Shown here in pieces: positions 27,991 through 36,576 of a stretch of DNA of 64,000 bases. Both the position numbers and the translations under genes were made by a program. Every line of letters begins with the position of its first letter. The first letter of the stretch is position 1. The notes beneath the pieces were generated by a model. The model worked only from the letters and a program-made list of their open reading frames with translations, had not been told where the DNA came from and did not search any database. The DNA comes from Halomicronema sp. CCY15110 (GTDB taxonomy: Bacteria; Cyanobacteriota; Cyanobacteriia; Phormidesmidales; Phormidesmidaceae): the NCBI RefSeq assembly GCF_016888165.1, contig NZ_JACSWC010000203.1:1-64000 (forward strand), written 5' to 3'.

Positions 27991-28508
27991 TGACCACCGA
28001 CATCCAAGACGGCCTGCAAGAGCTCGACAGCCTCTTAAGCCACGCCGACTGGCAACTGGCCGATGAGGTCACCCTCCAGATCATGCTGGCCGTCAGCGAT
28101 CGCCGGGAAGCGGGCTGGCTCGATCAGGCGGCGATCGCCAACTTTCCCTGCGCTACCCTGCATGAACTCGACCAGCGTTGGCTGTTCTACAGCAGCGGCC
28201 GATTTGGTTTCAGCACGCAACTCCACATTTATCGTGAAGCCGCTGAGCGCTCCAGTTTTGAGTTTAGCCGTCAGGCTGGGTGGGTGATGAATCTTTGGCA
28301 GCCCATCGGGTTTTTCAACTTTTACCACTGGTTAAATTTTTCTCTAGACGCCCCTCAGGGACATTTACCAGCCCTCTGGTTTTGGGAAATGCCCTGGTAT
28401 CGCTCTTGGCTCATCGGCGGCTTTGGCACCGGGCGGGGCGGGGGCTTTGGCGACCCGAGCCTGTTCGATGCGCTCATGCTGCGATTAGAACGATGCCAAT
28501 CCATTTAA
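27987..28508 (+). CDS. Small GUN4-domain protein
   Basis: A 173-residue protein consisting almost entirely of one GUN4 domain: LQELDSLLSHADWQLADEVT, then GWLDQAAIANFPCATLHELD and LFYSSGRFGFSTQ, followed by a Trp-rich segment. Its start overlaps the preceding GUN4 gene by 4 nt, so the two are translationally coupled and probably act together. GUN4 binds porphyrin through a loop-rich surface. Whether this is the canonical Mg-chelatase cofactor or a paralogue is uncertain; the tandem arrangement favours a paralogue. Confidence 0.85.
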   Translation: MMTTDIQDGLQELDSLLSHADWQLADEVTLQIMLAVSDRREAGWLDQAAIANFPCATLHELDQRWLFYSSGRFGFSTQLHIYREAAERSSFEFSRQAGWVMNLWQPIGFFNFYHWLNFSLDAPQGHLPALWFWEMPWYRSWLIGGFGTGRGGGFGDPSLFDALMLRLERCQSI

Positions 28509-28643
28509 AGAGCCTCAGCGGCTTCTCCATCATTTTAAGTTCGATACAAAGCCCATCATTCGACCCGTCGGCCGCAGAAACGGATGGAGCAACGAACTCT
28601 GCCGGAGGATCGCTCTACTCCCTCAGAGAACGGCATGGGAGAG
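28509..28643. other. Spacer between GUN4 pair and tandem repeat
   Basis: No gene seen. It leads into the 98-bp repeat array. Confidence 0.4.
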
Positions 28644-28935
28644 GCGATCGCCCTCTCACCCAAAACGAGCGATCGCTCACGGTGGCTCGGATGCGATTGG
28701 GGCGATCGCTCTCAAATCACTTCGGCAGCGACACGAGAAATGCGATCGCTCCCTTACCCAAAACCAGCGATCGCTCAAAGTGACCCGGATGCGATGGGGC
28801 GATCTCACTCAAATCACTTCTGCGTCGGCACGGGAAAGAAGATCGCGGTCTCACCCAAAACCAGAAATCGCTCAAAGTTGCTCGGATGTGATGGGGCGAT
28901 CGTTCTCAAAATACTTCAGCGATCGGCTCAGAAAA
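28644..28935. repeat. ~98-bp tandem repeat, three diverged units, HIP1-rich
   Basis: Units start at about 28644, 28742 and 28839. Each follows the order: GATCGC, CTCACCCAAAAC-AG, GATCGCTCA, CTCGGATGCGAT-GGGGCGATC, CTCAAATCACTTC, and a GGCACGGGAAA-like end. The first two units hold several intact GCGATCGC sites; the third has lost most of them by point changes. Frames open across it are low-complexity and not protein-like. Confidence 0.85.
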
Positions 28936-28984
28936 AGCATCTTAGAAAACAAAAACCTCATAAATTTTGTCACTCTAAAAGTCC

Positions 28985-29650
28985 TTAAGGCTGCAAATCC
29001 CCTCCACCCAAATAACTGTATGATTCAGTTTCAATATCACTATTTTGTTCAATTAAAATTTGTGAAGATTCGACTTCCGGCTGTGACGTAAAATACTTGA
29101 AGGCAAACACAACTGTAGTCACCAGGACAATAATAACCAGTATCACAGAAATTTTTATTGGTACAGAAATCCGCCTTTTATCATTGCTTTCAGAAAATAA
29201 AAAATCAGAATCGACCTGAATGATGAGAGGCGCTTCTCCATCAACCACCACTTTTTTTGAATTCATTTCATTGGCAGGAAGCGGATACAATGTACTGTAA
29301 GTATCAGACACCATATTCCAGATTCTATTTTTTAAATTAAAATCGTCAAATTCAACTTCTAAATATTCAGCATCAAAATAAACTAACTCGTGCGGAATAA
29401 CTCTACCTGAGCGATCTTTTCTGCGTTCAGGATCCGTGAAAATAAAAGCAACATAAAAAAAACTTCGATTTTCGAGCAAGTTAATTTTGCCACGGCAGGT
29501 ATAATCTGATACCGAAACTTGTTTGTACTTGAAAACTTCCTCATAGATTTCCAGCCAGTTTCTAGAAGCAACATTTATATTAGGGTGAAGTAGAAATCGA
29601 AAACCCCAGTCTTCACCACGAGTTGACCAAAGCACATTTTGTAAATTCAT
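28985..29650 (-). CDS. Single-TM protein partner of the adjacent GTPase, unknown family
   Basis: A 221-residue protein. It opens MNLQNVLWSTRGEDWGFRFL, continues as an alpha/beta domain (~1-160), has one membrane helix (~165-187, KISVILVIIVLVTTVVFAF) and a short acidic tail. The N-terminal domain is therefore cytoplasmic or external with a C-terminal anchor. Its ATG overlaps the stop of the GTPase gene by 4 nt (ATGA), which implies coupled expression and a joint role. The DNA is markedly AT-rich next to its neighbours and has few HIP1 sites, consistent with recent acquisition. I do not recognise the domain with certainty. The layout resembles GTPase plus GTPase-associated protein modules proposed as conflict systems. 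Confidence 0.75.
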   Translation of the reverse strand: MNLQNVLWSTRGEDWGFRFLLHPNINVASRNWLEIYEEVFKYKQVSVSDYTCRGKINLLENRSFFYVAFIFTDPERRKDRSGRVIPHELVYFDAEYLEVEFDDFNLKNRIWNMVSDTYSTLYPLPANEMNSKKVVVDGEAPLIIQVDSDFLFSESNDKRRISVPIKISVILVIIVLVTTVVFAFKYFTSQPEVESSQILIEQNSDIETESYSYLGGGDLQP

Positions 29651-30783
29651 TGCTTATCCGAAAAGTAAATCTTTTGAGTATCGTCGGTTCTCAATTTTCC
29701 AGCAAAAGCTGCAACTACTGCTGAGGCTGAATCGCCCTTTTTTCTGGCTGAGATTTTTATATCCTTCAACTTGTCCGTAGCTGATTTAGCAGTATCATCT
29801 AACAGCATGAAAACATTTCCAACAAGAGGCAAGTACTTCATCCAGTTGGTTGTGAGATTACGGAAAATTTCTAATATCTTATAGATCCCTGCATTGCCTT
29901 GCTCACCTACTCTTGCCCAAAGTAAGGCTCTTTTAATTGGCAGAATTATTGATATAGGAGGGATAAGATCAATCCCAATATTTTGCTTTAGGTCAACTAT
30001 CTTGCCTGTTTCTGGGTTGAATTTTGCAGAAGATAGCAGCAAGAAGTCTTCACCAATTGATTGGTATTGATCACCATTCAAAATTTCTCCCAATACTGAC
30101 TTTAACTCTATTATCTCGTCGGCAGCAGCTCTATGTACTTCATCTTTAAACCAATAGACGTCCTTGTCAGGAAAAAGATCCGACTTCGAAAGACATATGA
30201 CCCATATTCGAGGAAACGTTGTTAACTTTTTTTGGTCAGATAGAACCGCATTTTTCTGACGTTCTAATTCATCCCTAAAGCTACCAAATAAACGTCTGAT
30301 ATACTTGCCGCCTTCGTTTTTCAAGGATTGACCATCACATAAGAAAAAAGCAATATCTGATTCTAAGAGCGAACGGAAAGCTTCCAGCTTTCTTCTGGCC
30401 TCAACTTCTTTCTTATTCTCTGTCCACCATTCTCCAGGATAATCGTGCCATACAATTGAACCAGCCGGTCTTTCCAGGTCTTTAACGGTGATTGTAAACT
30501 TAAACGAATGATATTGATATCTTGTAGTTTCGGGCAGTAAGCTTTCCTTCATTTTGAGATATCCATTGGAAAGTCTTAACCCTTGATTAGCATCTTCTGC
30601 GAGTAAACTATAGCCAACATTTTGCTTAAAGGCAGGCTCTTTATGCCATCCATAGAAGGTATTTAGGAGTGTTGTCTTGCCACTGCCAGATTCACCGAAT
30701 ACGGCAATATGTTGCTCAATTTTTTTGCGTGGACGGAATATATTGTCCTTCAGCTTTTGTAACTTTTTTGTTGCTTGGCTCAT
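29647..30783 (-). CDS. TRAFAC-type GTPase, unknown system
   Basis: A 378-residue protein with a full set of G motifs: G1 GESGSGKT (30-37), G3 DYPG (114-117) after WH, G4 SKSD (199-202) and G5 SSAK (251-254). The long insert between G1 and G3, and the hydrophobic WHDYPGEWW, are unlike Ras, Era or septins. The C-terminal third (~265-378) holds an amphipathic or weakly hydrophobic stretch (LIPPISIILPIKRALLW, MKYLPLVGNVFMLL) that may touch membrane. It is AT-rich, with AAGGAA before the ATG. It is the first gene of a two-gene operon with the single-TM protein. GTP use is strongly supported; the biological role is not known. Confidence 0.82.
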   Translation of the reverse strand: MSQATKKLQKLKDNIFRPRKKIEQHIAVFGESGSGKTTLLNTFYGWHKEPAFKQNVGYSLLAEDANQGLRLSNGYLKMKESLLPETTRYQYHSFKFTITVKDLERPAGSIVWHDYPGEWWTENKKEVEARRKLEAFRSLLESDIAFFLCDGQSLKNEGGKYIRRLFGSFRDELERQKNAVLSDQKKLTTFPRIWVICLSKSDLFPDKDVYWFKDEVHRAAADEIIELKSVLGEILNGDQYQSIGEDFLLLSSAKFNPETGKIVDLKQNIGIDLIPPISIILPIKRALLWARVGEQGNAGIYKILEIFRNLTTNWMKYLPLVGNVFMLLDDTAKSATDKLKDIKISARKKGDSASAVVAAFAGKLRTDDTQKIYFSDKQ

Positions 30784-30853
30784 TATTAGTTCCTTGTGGC
30801 GGCTTGCTTGCTCTTATGTATAGTTCCCTGTTGTTAGAGAATTTACCCCTTCC

Positions 30854-31132
30854 TTATATGAAAACTTTAATGATGGTACAGGTGCTGGTGAAACGCTTGC
30901 CGAATGAGGTATTGCCCCATCTGTCATAGGGGGCTTAGAGTCGATCAACCAGATCGACGAAATCCTTGCCTTTAGTTATCACAATCGCCTTTTGAGCTTT
31001 TGCCGTTGCGAAAATCTCAGGATATTCGGTATCTCGTAGGCCAAGATCGCGCAATGCGATTGCTGTCACCTCAAAGTCATCGGTTATCCAAGCCGCGATC
31101 GCGGGTAAAAGTTGGGCATCAACCCAGATCAT
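30854..31132 (-). pseudogene. Broken DUF5615 (PIN-like) toxin gene
   Basis: The frame from 31132 encodes 65 residues typical of DUF5615 PIN-like toxins: MIWVDAQLLPAIAAWI, ALRDLGLRDTEYPEIF, VITKGKDFVDLVDRL. It then hits TAA at 30935, where intact members continue with Gly-Pro-Pro and IW-CGNTS. In the same frame beyond the stop, the family motif is still visible as WGNTS, followed by ~16 residues and a second stop at 30854. So there is a premature stop plus a small internal deletion. No DUF433-type antitoxin frame is found upstream. The product would be a truncated, probably inactive fragment. Confidence 0.75.
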
Positions 31133-31253
31133 TTTCAGAGGGTTGTGATGCCTCTCATCTAGGCTTTTGCGGTTCCGGCTGTTTGCGCCTAAAAAAGGGA
31201 TGGCCGCTCAGAGCAACCATCTCCTTAAATTAAAAGCATCTAGCGTCCGTTAT

Positions 31254-33071
31254 CTACCCCAACAAGTCTCCGGTTTCTTGGAGCATGTGAAGGCGGTGGT
31301 AGAGACCGCCGTGGTTGAGCAGGTCTTCGTGGCTGCCCATCTCCAGAATGCGACCCTGATCGAGCACCACGATCGCATCCGCATCCCGTACCGTGCTCAA
31401 GCGGTGAGCGATGATCAACGTCGTGCGGGTGCCAAGGATGCTGCGCATCGCCAGTTGGATGGCCCGCTCCGATTCGTAGTCGAGGCTGGAGGTCGCTTCG
31501 TCAAAGATCAGCACATCGGGGTTCATCAGCAGGGCGCGGGCGATGCCGAGCCGCTGACGCTGTCCCCCCGAGAGGCGCACGCCCCGTTCGCCCACCACCG
31601 TCGAATAGCCGCCGGGCATCTGGTGAATGAACTCGTCCACGCGAGCGATCGCGCAGGCTTCATCCACTTCCTCCCGCGTGACGCGGGGATTCCCGTAGGT
31701 CAGGTTATCCATCAGCGTGCCGTTGAAGACGTCTACTTCCTGGTGCACGATCGCCAATTGTTTGCGATAGCCCGTAATATCCAGCTTGCGAATGTCTTCC
31801 CCATCGATCAGGATGCGGCCCTGCTGCGGCTCAAAATAGCGGAACAGCAGCTTCACCAGGGTGGACTTGCCGGAACCGGAACGACCTACCAGCGCGACAG
31901 TCTGCTTCGGCTGAATCAGCAAATCGATGTCTTGGAGAACGGGGCGATCGCTGTCATAACCAAAGCTCAGATGCTCGAAATGCACCTTCCCCGTGAACTG
32001 GTAGTGGGTGACCGCTTCCGGGGATCCTGCCACGCTCGCCGCTTCGATGCCCGTGGGCTGCTGCAAAAATTCGTGAAAGCGCAGCATCGAGGCATAGCGC
32101 CGGGCAAACATTTCCGCCAGGTTGCTGATGGGTTCCAACTCGGAGTAGGCCATGCTGGACACCGTCAGCGTGGTGACGAAGTGCCCCAGGGAGATGGTGC
32201 CCCGCAGGGTCGCCACCAGCGTGAGCACGAGGATGCCAAACACACAGGTCTGAATGAACAGTTCCTGCCAGGTCAGCAGCACCACGTAGCCTCGGTGAAT
32301 AATCTGCTCCACTACCGTCAGCTCTCGCTGCAACCGCTGCCGCTGCCGCGCCAGTTCGTCATGCTCCGTGGCAAAGGCTTTGACGGTTTTGATGTTGGTG
32401 ATGATTTCGGAAGTGCGGCTCTCGGTCGTTTCCATGTACTTGTCGAGGGTTTGCTCCTTCTTCGTCAGGCGAATCAGGTCGCGGAGACTGAAGGCCAAAA
32501 TCGCGATGAAGGACAGGGCAAAGAGTCCCGCAATGCGCCAGTCAATGACGGCGATGATACAAAAGATGCCCGCCACCCGAATCAGCTTCGGGAAGAGCTG
32601 TCCCGCAATTTCGGGATAAGTCCACGTGTGGTTCGACAAGCCGCGAGCGACCCGTCCGGCAATGCGTCCGGGGTTGTGCTCGTCGTAAAAACCGAGGGGC
32701 AGGCTGAGCAGCTTCTTCACCACTTCGCCCGCGTGATCGCGACGGGCTCGGAGGGCCACATCCCAGTGGAACCAAACGCCCAGCCACGGTTCAATCGGTG
32801 CCCGGACAACGGTGACGAGAAAAATCATCCCCAGCAGCAGGCCCAGAATGAGGGACTGGGTGACCGCCAATCCGGTAAATCCCGCCAGTCTGCTTGCCAA
32901 TCCTTGAGCCAGTTTGTCTACGGGCTGGTCAGACAGGACATTCAGCAGTTGACCGATCGCGTAGGGCACCACCAAATCCAGCAGCTCAAACAGACCGCTG
33001 GCAAGGATGCTGAAGACCGCGATCGCTTTGTAGTTTTTGTAGTATTTAATGACGTCTGCGAACTTCGCCAT
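31254..33071 (-). CDS. ABC exporter (fused permease-ATPase)
   Basis: A 605-residue half-transporter: six membrane helices in residues ~15-310, then the ATPase with Walker A GRSGSGKST, signature LSGGQRQRLGIAR and Walker B VLIFDEATSSLD, plus the H-loop IAHRLST. It should dimerise and export a lipid, peptide or drug-like substrate. No substrate-binding protein or partner half-transporter is adjacent. The minus-strand HIP1-rich DNA matches the core genome, in contrast to the AT-rich module downstream. A very long open frame on the opposite strand is a shadow. Confidence 0.92.
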   Translation of the reverse strand: MAKFADVIKYYKNYKAIAVFSILASGLFELLDLVVPYAIGQLLNVLSDQPVDKLAQGLASRLAGFTGLAVTQSLILGLLLGMIFLVTVVRAPIEPWLGVWFHWDVALRARRDHAGEVVKKLLSLPLGFYDEHNPGRIAGRVARGLSNHTWTYPEIAGQLFPKLIRVAGIFCIIAVIDWRIAGLFALSFIAILAFSLRDLIRLTKKEQTLDKYMETTESRTSEIITNIKTVKAFATEHDELARQRQRLQRELTVVEQIIHRGYVVLLTWQELFIQTCVFGILVLTLVATLRGTISLGHFVTTLTVSSMAYSELEPISNLAEMFARRYASMLRFHEFLQQPTGIEAASVAGSPEAVTHYQFTGKVHFEHLSFGYDSDRPVLQDIDLLIQPKQTVALVGRSGSGKSTLVKLLFRYFEPQQGRILIDGEDIRKLDITGYRKQLAIVHQEVDVFNGTLMDNLTYGNPRVTREEVDEACAIARVDEFIHQMPGGYSTVVGERGVRLSGGQRQRLGIARALLMNPDVLIFDEATSSLDYESERAIQLAMRSILGTRTTLIIAHRLSTVRDADAIVVLDQGRILEMGSHEDLLNHGGLYHRLHMLQETGDLLG

Positions 33072-33254
33072 AACAAAACCATGAGTTCGATATGAATTGA
33101 TCCAATATATACTACAAATACTACATAGACTACAGAAGCGATGAAATTTCTCGCAATGTTATTGGCAAATGGGCGATCGCGAGTGCCCCGCCAATGTGCA
33201 GTGGCTAAGTTTGCTAGCACGGCTCAATGATGAAGCAGCGCTGTGTTTTGGCTC

Positions 33255-33284
33255 CAAAAAAAGTCCCAGGAATTTCCTGGGACT
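33255..33284 (-). terminator. Rho-independent terminator after the small hypothetical gene
   Basis: On the minus strand AGTCCCAGG pairs with CCTGGGACT across a 5-nt loop and is followed by seven Ts. It closes the transcript of the 116-residue gene before the ABC exporter. Confidence 0.88.
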
Positions 33285-33313
33285 CAAAATGATATTCAGT
33301 TTTGACGCCCGGT

Positions 33314-33664
33314 TTACCACCAGGTGCGATCGCCATTTTCATCCGTGCGCGCTTGGCGAATGACATCAGAGATTTCTTCTGCATCATGAACGTGGTGTAG
33401 CGCTTTTTGACCTTCCTCCGGATCATTCACGACGAAATAGGTCGGCACAACGACCGGATGTCCGGTGATGTCCGCCACATTCACCGCAACTTTTTTCGCC
33501 TTTTCTTCTAAGGTCAATTCACGGTTCACGATGTCACCAGGATTCAAGGTCGGATTCCCTTCCTGCATGGCGGCGGCGTTTGCTTTGGCCTGTTCGGGAG
33601 ACACCTGTTCCGGCGTCAGCGGTTGGCGAATAGGTTGATTATTGGTTTGAGTTTGAGTATCCAT
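33314..33664 (-). CDS. Small hypothetical protein
   Basis: A 116-residue hydrophilic protein. The first ~50 residues are Gln/Thr/Pro-rich and probably disordered. The rest holds VADITGHPVVVPTYFVVNDP and ends NGDRTWW. AGGAGG lies ~14 nt before the ATG and a strong terminator follows the stop, so it is a real single-gene unit. No family recognised. Confidence 0.7.
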   Translation of the reverse strand: MDTQTQTNNQPIRQPLTPEQVSPEQAKANAAAMQEGNPTLNPGDIVNRELTLEEKAKKVAVNVADITGHPVVVPTYFVVNDPEEGQKALHHVHDAEEISDVIRQARTDENGDRTWW

Positions 33665-33894
33665 ATTTGGGATATCGCCCTCCTTTTCTTACATCTGTTA
33701 CCAGCATAAGTGGTGAAGACCCGGTGCGACATCACTCAAAAGCGACAAACTGCAAGGGATTCCGGTAAATTTTCTCCCTCATTCTATAGAGATGAGTCTC
33801 TAGCTGTGCGGCTGGACTGCTGGGCAAAATTGGGATCAGCAAAGCGGCCATGGCGATCGCCCCAGGGCTCTCTCTCCGGTAAATGTGAGCCAAC

Positions 33895-35241
33895 TCAAGG
33901 CTGCTGCACATCGGTTCCGGAGCCAGGGTGGAACGATCCGAATGGCGGTTGATTGCGAAAGTTCAGCGTGTAAATGTCGGTTGGCATTTCGATCCCCGCC
34001 GTTTCTAAACGCTCTTTGACGGCTTGGCGCACCTCCGAGGTCACCTGCAAAAATGACTTCCGCCGCGAGTTGACCCAAAAGAGAATTTCGAGATTCACGG
34101 TACTGGCAGCCAGCTCTTGTACGAGTACCAAGGGGGCGGGCTCAGCTTCAATGCCATCAATCGAGGCGATCGCGTCCAGAATTTCCCCTTTCGCTTGTTT
34201 CAGGTCGGCCTCATAGTCAATGCCCACCAGCATGCTACTGCGCCGGACGGGTGAGGCCGTGTTGTTGGTAATGCTGCTCTGAAACACCTCTTGATTAGGA
34301 ATGTACACCTGCCGTCCGTCGTAAGTCTGCACCGTGGTGACGCGCAGTTGCACCTGCACCACCCGCCCCTCATATTGATTGATCACGACTTCGTCACCAA
34401 TGCGAAAGGGTCGAGTTGCCAGCAAAATCAAGCCCGAAAGGTAGTTGCTCACAATATCCTTGAGGCCAAACCCGATCGCCACACTGGTCAGCCCCAAGGT
34501 GCCGAGCAAAGCAGCAAAATTCAGCCCTAATACACCCAAGGCAATGACGCTACCGAGCAACCAGACGCCCCCATAACTGAGGCGACTAATCAGGATTTCC
34601 GTCGCGCGATCGCCCTCCGTTTTTTCGGCCCAGAGGTAGCTGCCCCGTGACACCCCCATCGCCGCCAGCCAAGTGAATAGCAACACCAAGAGCGCCCCAA
34701 TCATGGACGAGAGATTGTTGAGAATGCTGCGTCGCAACTGGACCAGGGTTCCTTCTAGTCGCCCCACCACTTCCACTACGAGATTCGGTTGCTCCAAGGC
34801 GGCGTTTAGCTTTTGGGACCATTCCTGAGCCAGCACTTCCACCGTAGTGTCAAAGTCGAGCGCATCCTGAGGGGTCACCGTCATGATCACTCGATTGTTG
34901 AGTTGCAGCGTCGCCAAGTTACGCGGGTTGTCGTAGCGTACCTGCACTGCATCCAGGGGCTGCGGTTGTTGCACCAAGCCCGCAATGCGGCGGCTAATTT
35001 GTTGGGCGCGTTCAGTCGCACTCAGCTCCCCGACGCTACCCACCTGTAGCACCGGCTGCCCCCGCACCAGCACATCCGCAAAAAAGACGGCTTGAGTAGT
35101 CGCAGTCGAAGCGGGAGCAGGTTCCGCGATCGCGCCATTGTTCTGAGCTGCCCCCCGGTCAGGCAGCCCCACCGCCAAGAGTATCCCCAGCAGCAATCCC
35201 ACCATGCATCGGCTGAGCCGCATTGACCATTGCCGCCCCAT
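33895..35241 (-). CDS. MscS family mechanosensitive channel
   Basis: A 448-residue membrane protein with a signal peptide (LVGLPDRGAAQ-type cleavage near residue 33), a ~110-residue periplasmic domain, membrane helices from ~175 to 275, and the MscS pore and beta domain: LLGTLGLTSVAIGFGLKDIV, LSGLILLATRPFRIGDEVVI, and the C-terminal alpha/beta vestibule. It opens under membrane tension to release ions and solutes at osmotic downshock. AGGAG lies ~8 nt before the ATG at 35241, fixing the start. No operon partner. Confidence 0.92.
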   Translation of the reverse strand: MGRQWSMRLSRCMVGLLLGILLAVGLPDRGAAQNNGAIAEPAPASTATTQAVFFADVLVRGQPVLQVGSVGELSATERAQQISRRIAGLVQQPQPLDAVQVRYDNPRNLATLQLNNRVIMTVTPQDALDFDTTVEVLAQEWSQKLNAALEQPNLVVEVVGRLEGTLVQLRRSILNNLSSMIGALLVLLFTWLAAMGVSRGSYLWAEKTEGDRATEILISRLSYGGVWLLGSVIALGVLGLNFAALLGTLGLTSVAIGFGLKDIVSNYLSGLILLATRPFRIGDEVVINQYEGRVVQVQLRVTTVQTYDGRQVYIPNQEVFQSSITNNTASPVRRSSMLVGIDYEADLKQAKGEILDAIASIDGIEAEPAPLVLVQELAASTVNLEILFWVNSRRKSFLQVTSEVRQAVKERLETAGIEMPTDIYTLNFRNQPPFGSFHPGSGTDVQQP

Positions 35242-35511
35242 CCTGCTGTCTCCTCAACGATCGCGATTTCCTTGAGCCTGCCATCCTGCCGGATGCGGCG
35301 CAACCACCGACGAGGATATCCCGAAATCCTGGGCCGATTTCGGGAATGCCTGGATGAGTAGCGGCAATCTATACCTTTCAGCGATCGCAACTCTCTCGAC
35401 TAACGGAGTTAACTGGGACTACTTTTTCGTCAAAGTAAAACTACACGTTTAGCCATAGCGACCGTTGAGTTGCTCAGCTAAACAGAGACGCAGTAACGAG
35501 AACAGATCTTT

Positions 35512-36015
35512 ATGACAGCCCAAACAACGCAACAACGGCCCCCGACTCAAACTCAAGAGCTCGCGGTTTTTGATAACCGTCCAGCTGCTGAGGCCGCCCA
35601 AAAACTATTGCAAGAGCAAGCGAATCTATCCTTGAGCGATATCCGCATCCAAGGCGACATCAATACTTATGAAGAGGTCGCGGCCATGGGCACAACAGTC
35701 GGCCCTGAGGCTGGTTTGCTGATTGGTGCATTCTCTGGCGGAATCGTTGGCGTCGTCTTTGTCGCCATCTATTCCACCCTGGCGTACGGCGATCTAGTCA
35801 ACACCCCGTTCAATCAACTCTCCATTGTGGCCTTCACACTGGCCGGGGCGATCTTCGGTATCTTTACCGGGAATCGGATTCGCAACGCCCAATTGCCCGC
35901 CCAAAAGCAAAAAGGCAATTCAGAGGTGCCTCGCCGTTTTCAACTGATGGTTGAAGGCGATGCCGAAGCGCTGACTCAAGCCCGTGAATGCTTGGGATAC
36001 CCCACAGCTAGCTAG
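35512..36015 (+). CDS. General stress protein 17M-like membrane protein
   Basis: A 167-residue protein. After a Gln/Thr-rich start, LAVFDNRPAAEAAQKLLQEQ begins an N-terminal domain of the type seen in general stress protein 17M. Two Gly-rich membrane helices follow (LIGAFSGGIVGVVFVAIYSTL and LSIVAFTLAGAIFGIFTG), and then a short basic tail. Its role is unknown; relatives respond to stress in other bacteria. It is a single-gene unit closed by a terminator. Confidence 0.75.
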   Translation: MTAQTTQQRPPTQTQELAVFDNRPAAEAAQKLLQEQANLSLSDIRIQGDINTYEEVAAMGTTVGPEAGLLIGAFSGGIVGVVFVAIYSTLAYGDLVNTPFNQLSIVAFTLAGAIFGIFTGNRIRNAQLPAQKQKGNSEVPRRFQLMVEGDAEALTQARECLGYPTAS

Positions 36016-36049
36016 TCACAGCAGTTAGACTCAACTGGTTTTAATCCCG

Positions 36050-36078
36050 ACGGGAGCGTCACTGGCGCTCCCGTTTTT
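36050..36078 (+). terminator. Rho-independent terminator
   Basis: ACGGGAGCG pairs with CGCTCCCGT across a 7-nt loop and is followed by a run of Ts. Confidence 0.9.
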
Positions 36079-36334
36079 GATCGGTAATTTAGGTGTTCTT
36101 TAGAAATGAATATTCCCTCGTAGGTTGATGTCGAGGAACAAGACCCAACGTCTTAAATCCCTGCTGTTGTTGGGTTTCCTGGCGTCAACCGCAACCTACA
36201 CTACGCATTTTTCGGATAATTTCTTTTTCAGAGATCTCCTTAAGTGCATACCCGTTTGCCACCCCGCCCCGCTCCCGATAGTTTGTATTCAGCCCTGGGC
36301 CTTAGGAAGTTGCTTAAAAATAACGTCCCCGATC

Positions 36335-36363
36335 GTAGGGGGTTGGCAATGCCTAACCCCTAC
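36335..36363. repeat. Intergenic inverted repeat
   Basis: Near-perfect 14-bp arms around a central AA; resembles small dispersed palindromes of cyanobacteria. Confidence 0.7.
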
Positions 36364-36470
36364 AGAAAGCGTCGTAATGTTGGGGATGTCATTTAAGCGC
36401 AATTCCCTTAGGGGAACGAAGCGGTGGAGACGCGCGTGCAATTAAAGTACTGACTCCAAATACAGAACTG

Positions 36471-36502
36471 ACCCAGCTACCCAGCTACCCAGCTACCCAA
36501 CC
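36471..36502. repeat. 8-bp direct repeat array
   Basis: Three exact copies of ACCCAGCT followed by a diverged ACCCAACC. A simple-sequence tract that may vary in copy number. Confidence 0.85.
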
Positions 36503-36576
36503 ACTGCCGTTACCGGGATGTTATTTTCCCGCCGCTCCATCGGAGCTAAGGGTGATTCGATATGAGGTAAGCGGCT

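Larger units (their letters stand above)
36079..36576. other. Non-coding stretch with small repeats
   Basis: No supportable gene. It holds an imperfect inverted repeat at 36335-36363 (GTAGGGGGTTGGCA facing TGCCTAACCCCTAC, a type scattered in cyanobacterial intergenic DNA) and an 8-bp tandem repeat ACCCAGCT at 36471-36502. A 106-codon frame from 36125 is not protein-like. Confidence 0.6.

Noticed and set aside
28644-28935. Possible CRISPR array
   Set aside because: The repeats are contiguous ~98-bp units without unique spacers, and no cas gene is nearby. The Cas4-like nuclease at 46605 is a stand-alone gene far away.
31167-33095. 642-codon open frame on the plus strand
   Set aside because: It lies opposite the ABC exporter gene, whose Walker and signature motifs are clear. 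The plus-strand translation is rich in His, Gln and Arg, typical of antisense shadows in HIP1-rich DNA.
36125-36445. 106-codon frame in the repeat-bearing gap
   Set aside because: It crosses a dispersed palindrome, is low in similarity to any family I know and has an odd Cys/Pro composition.
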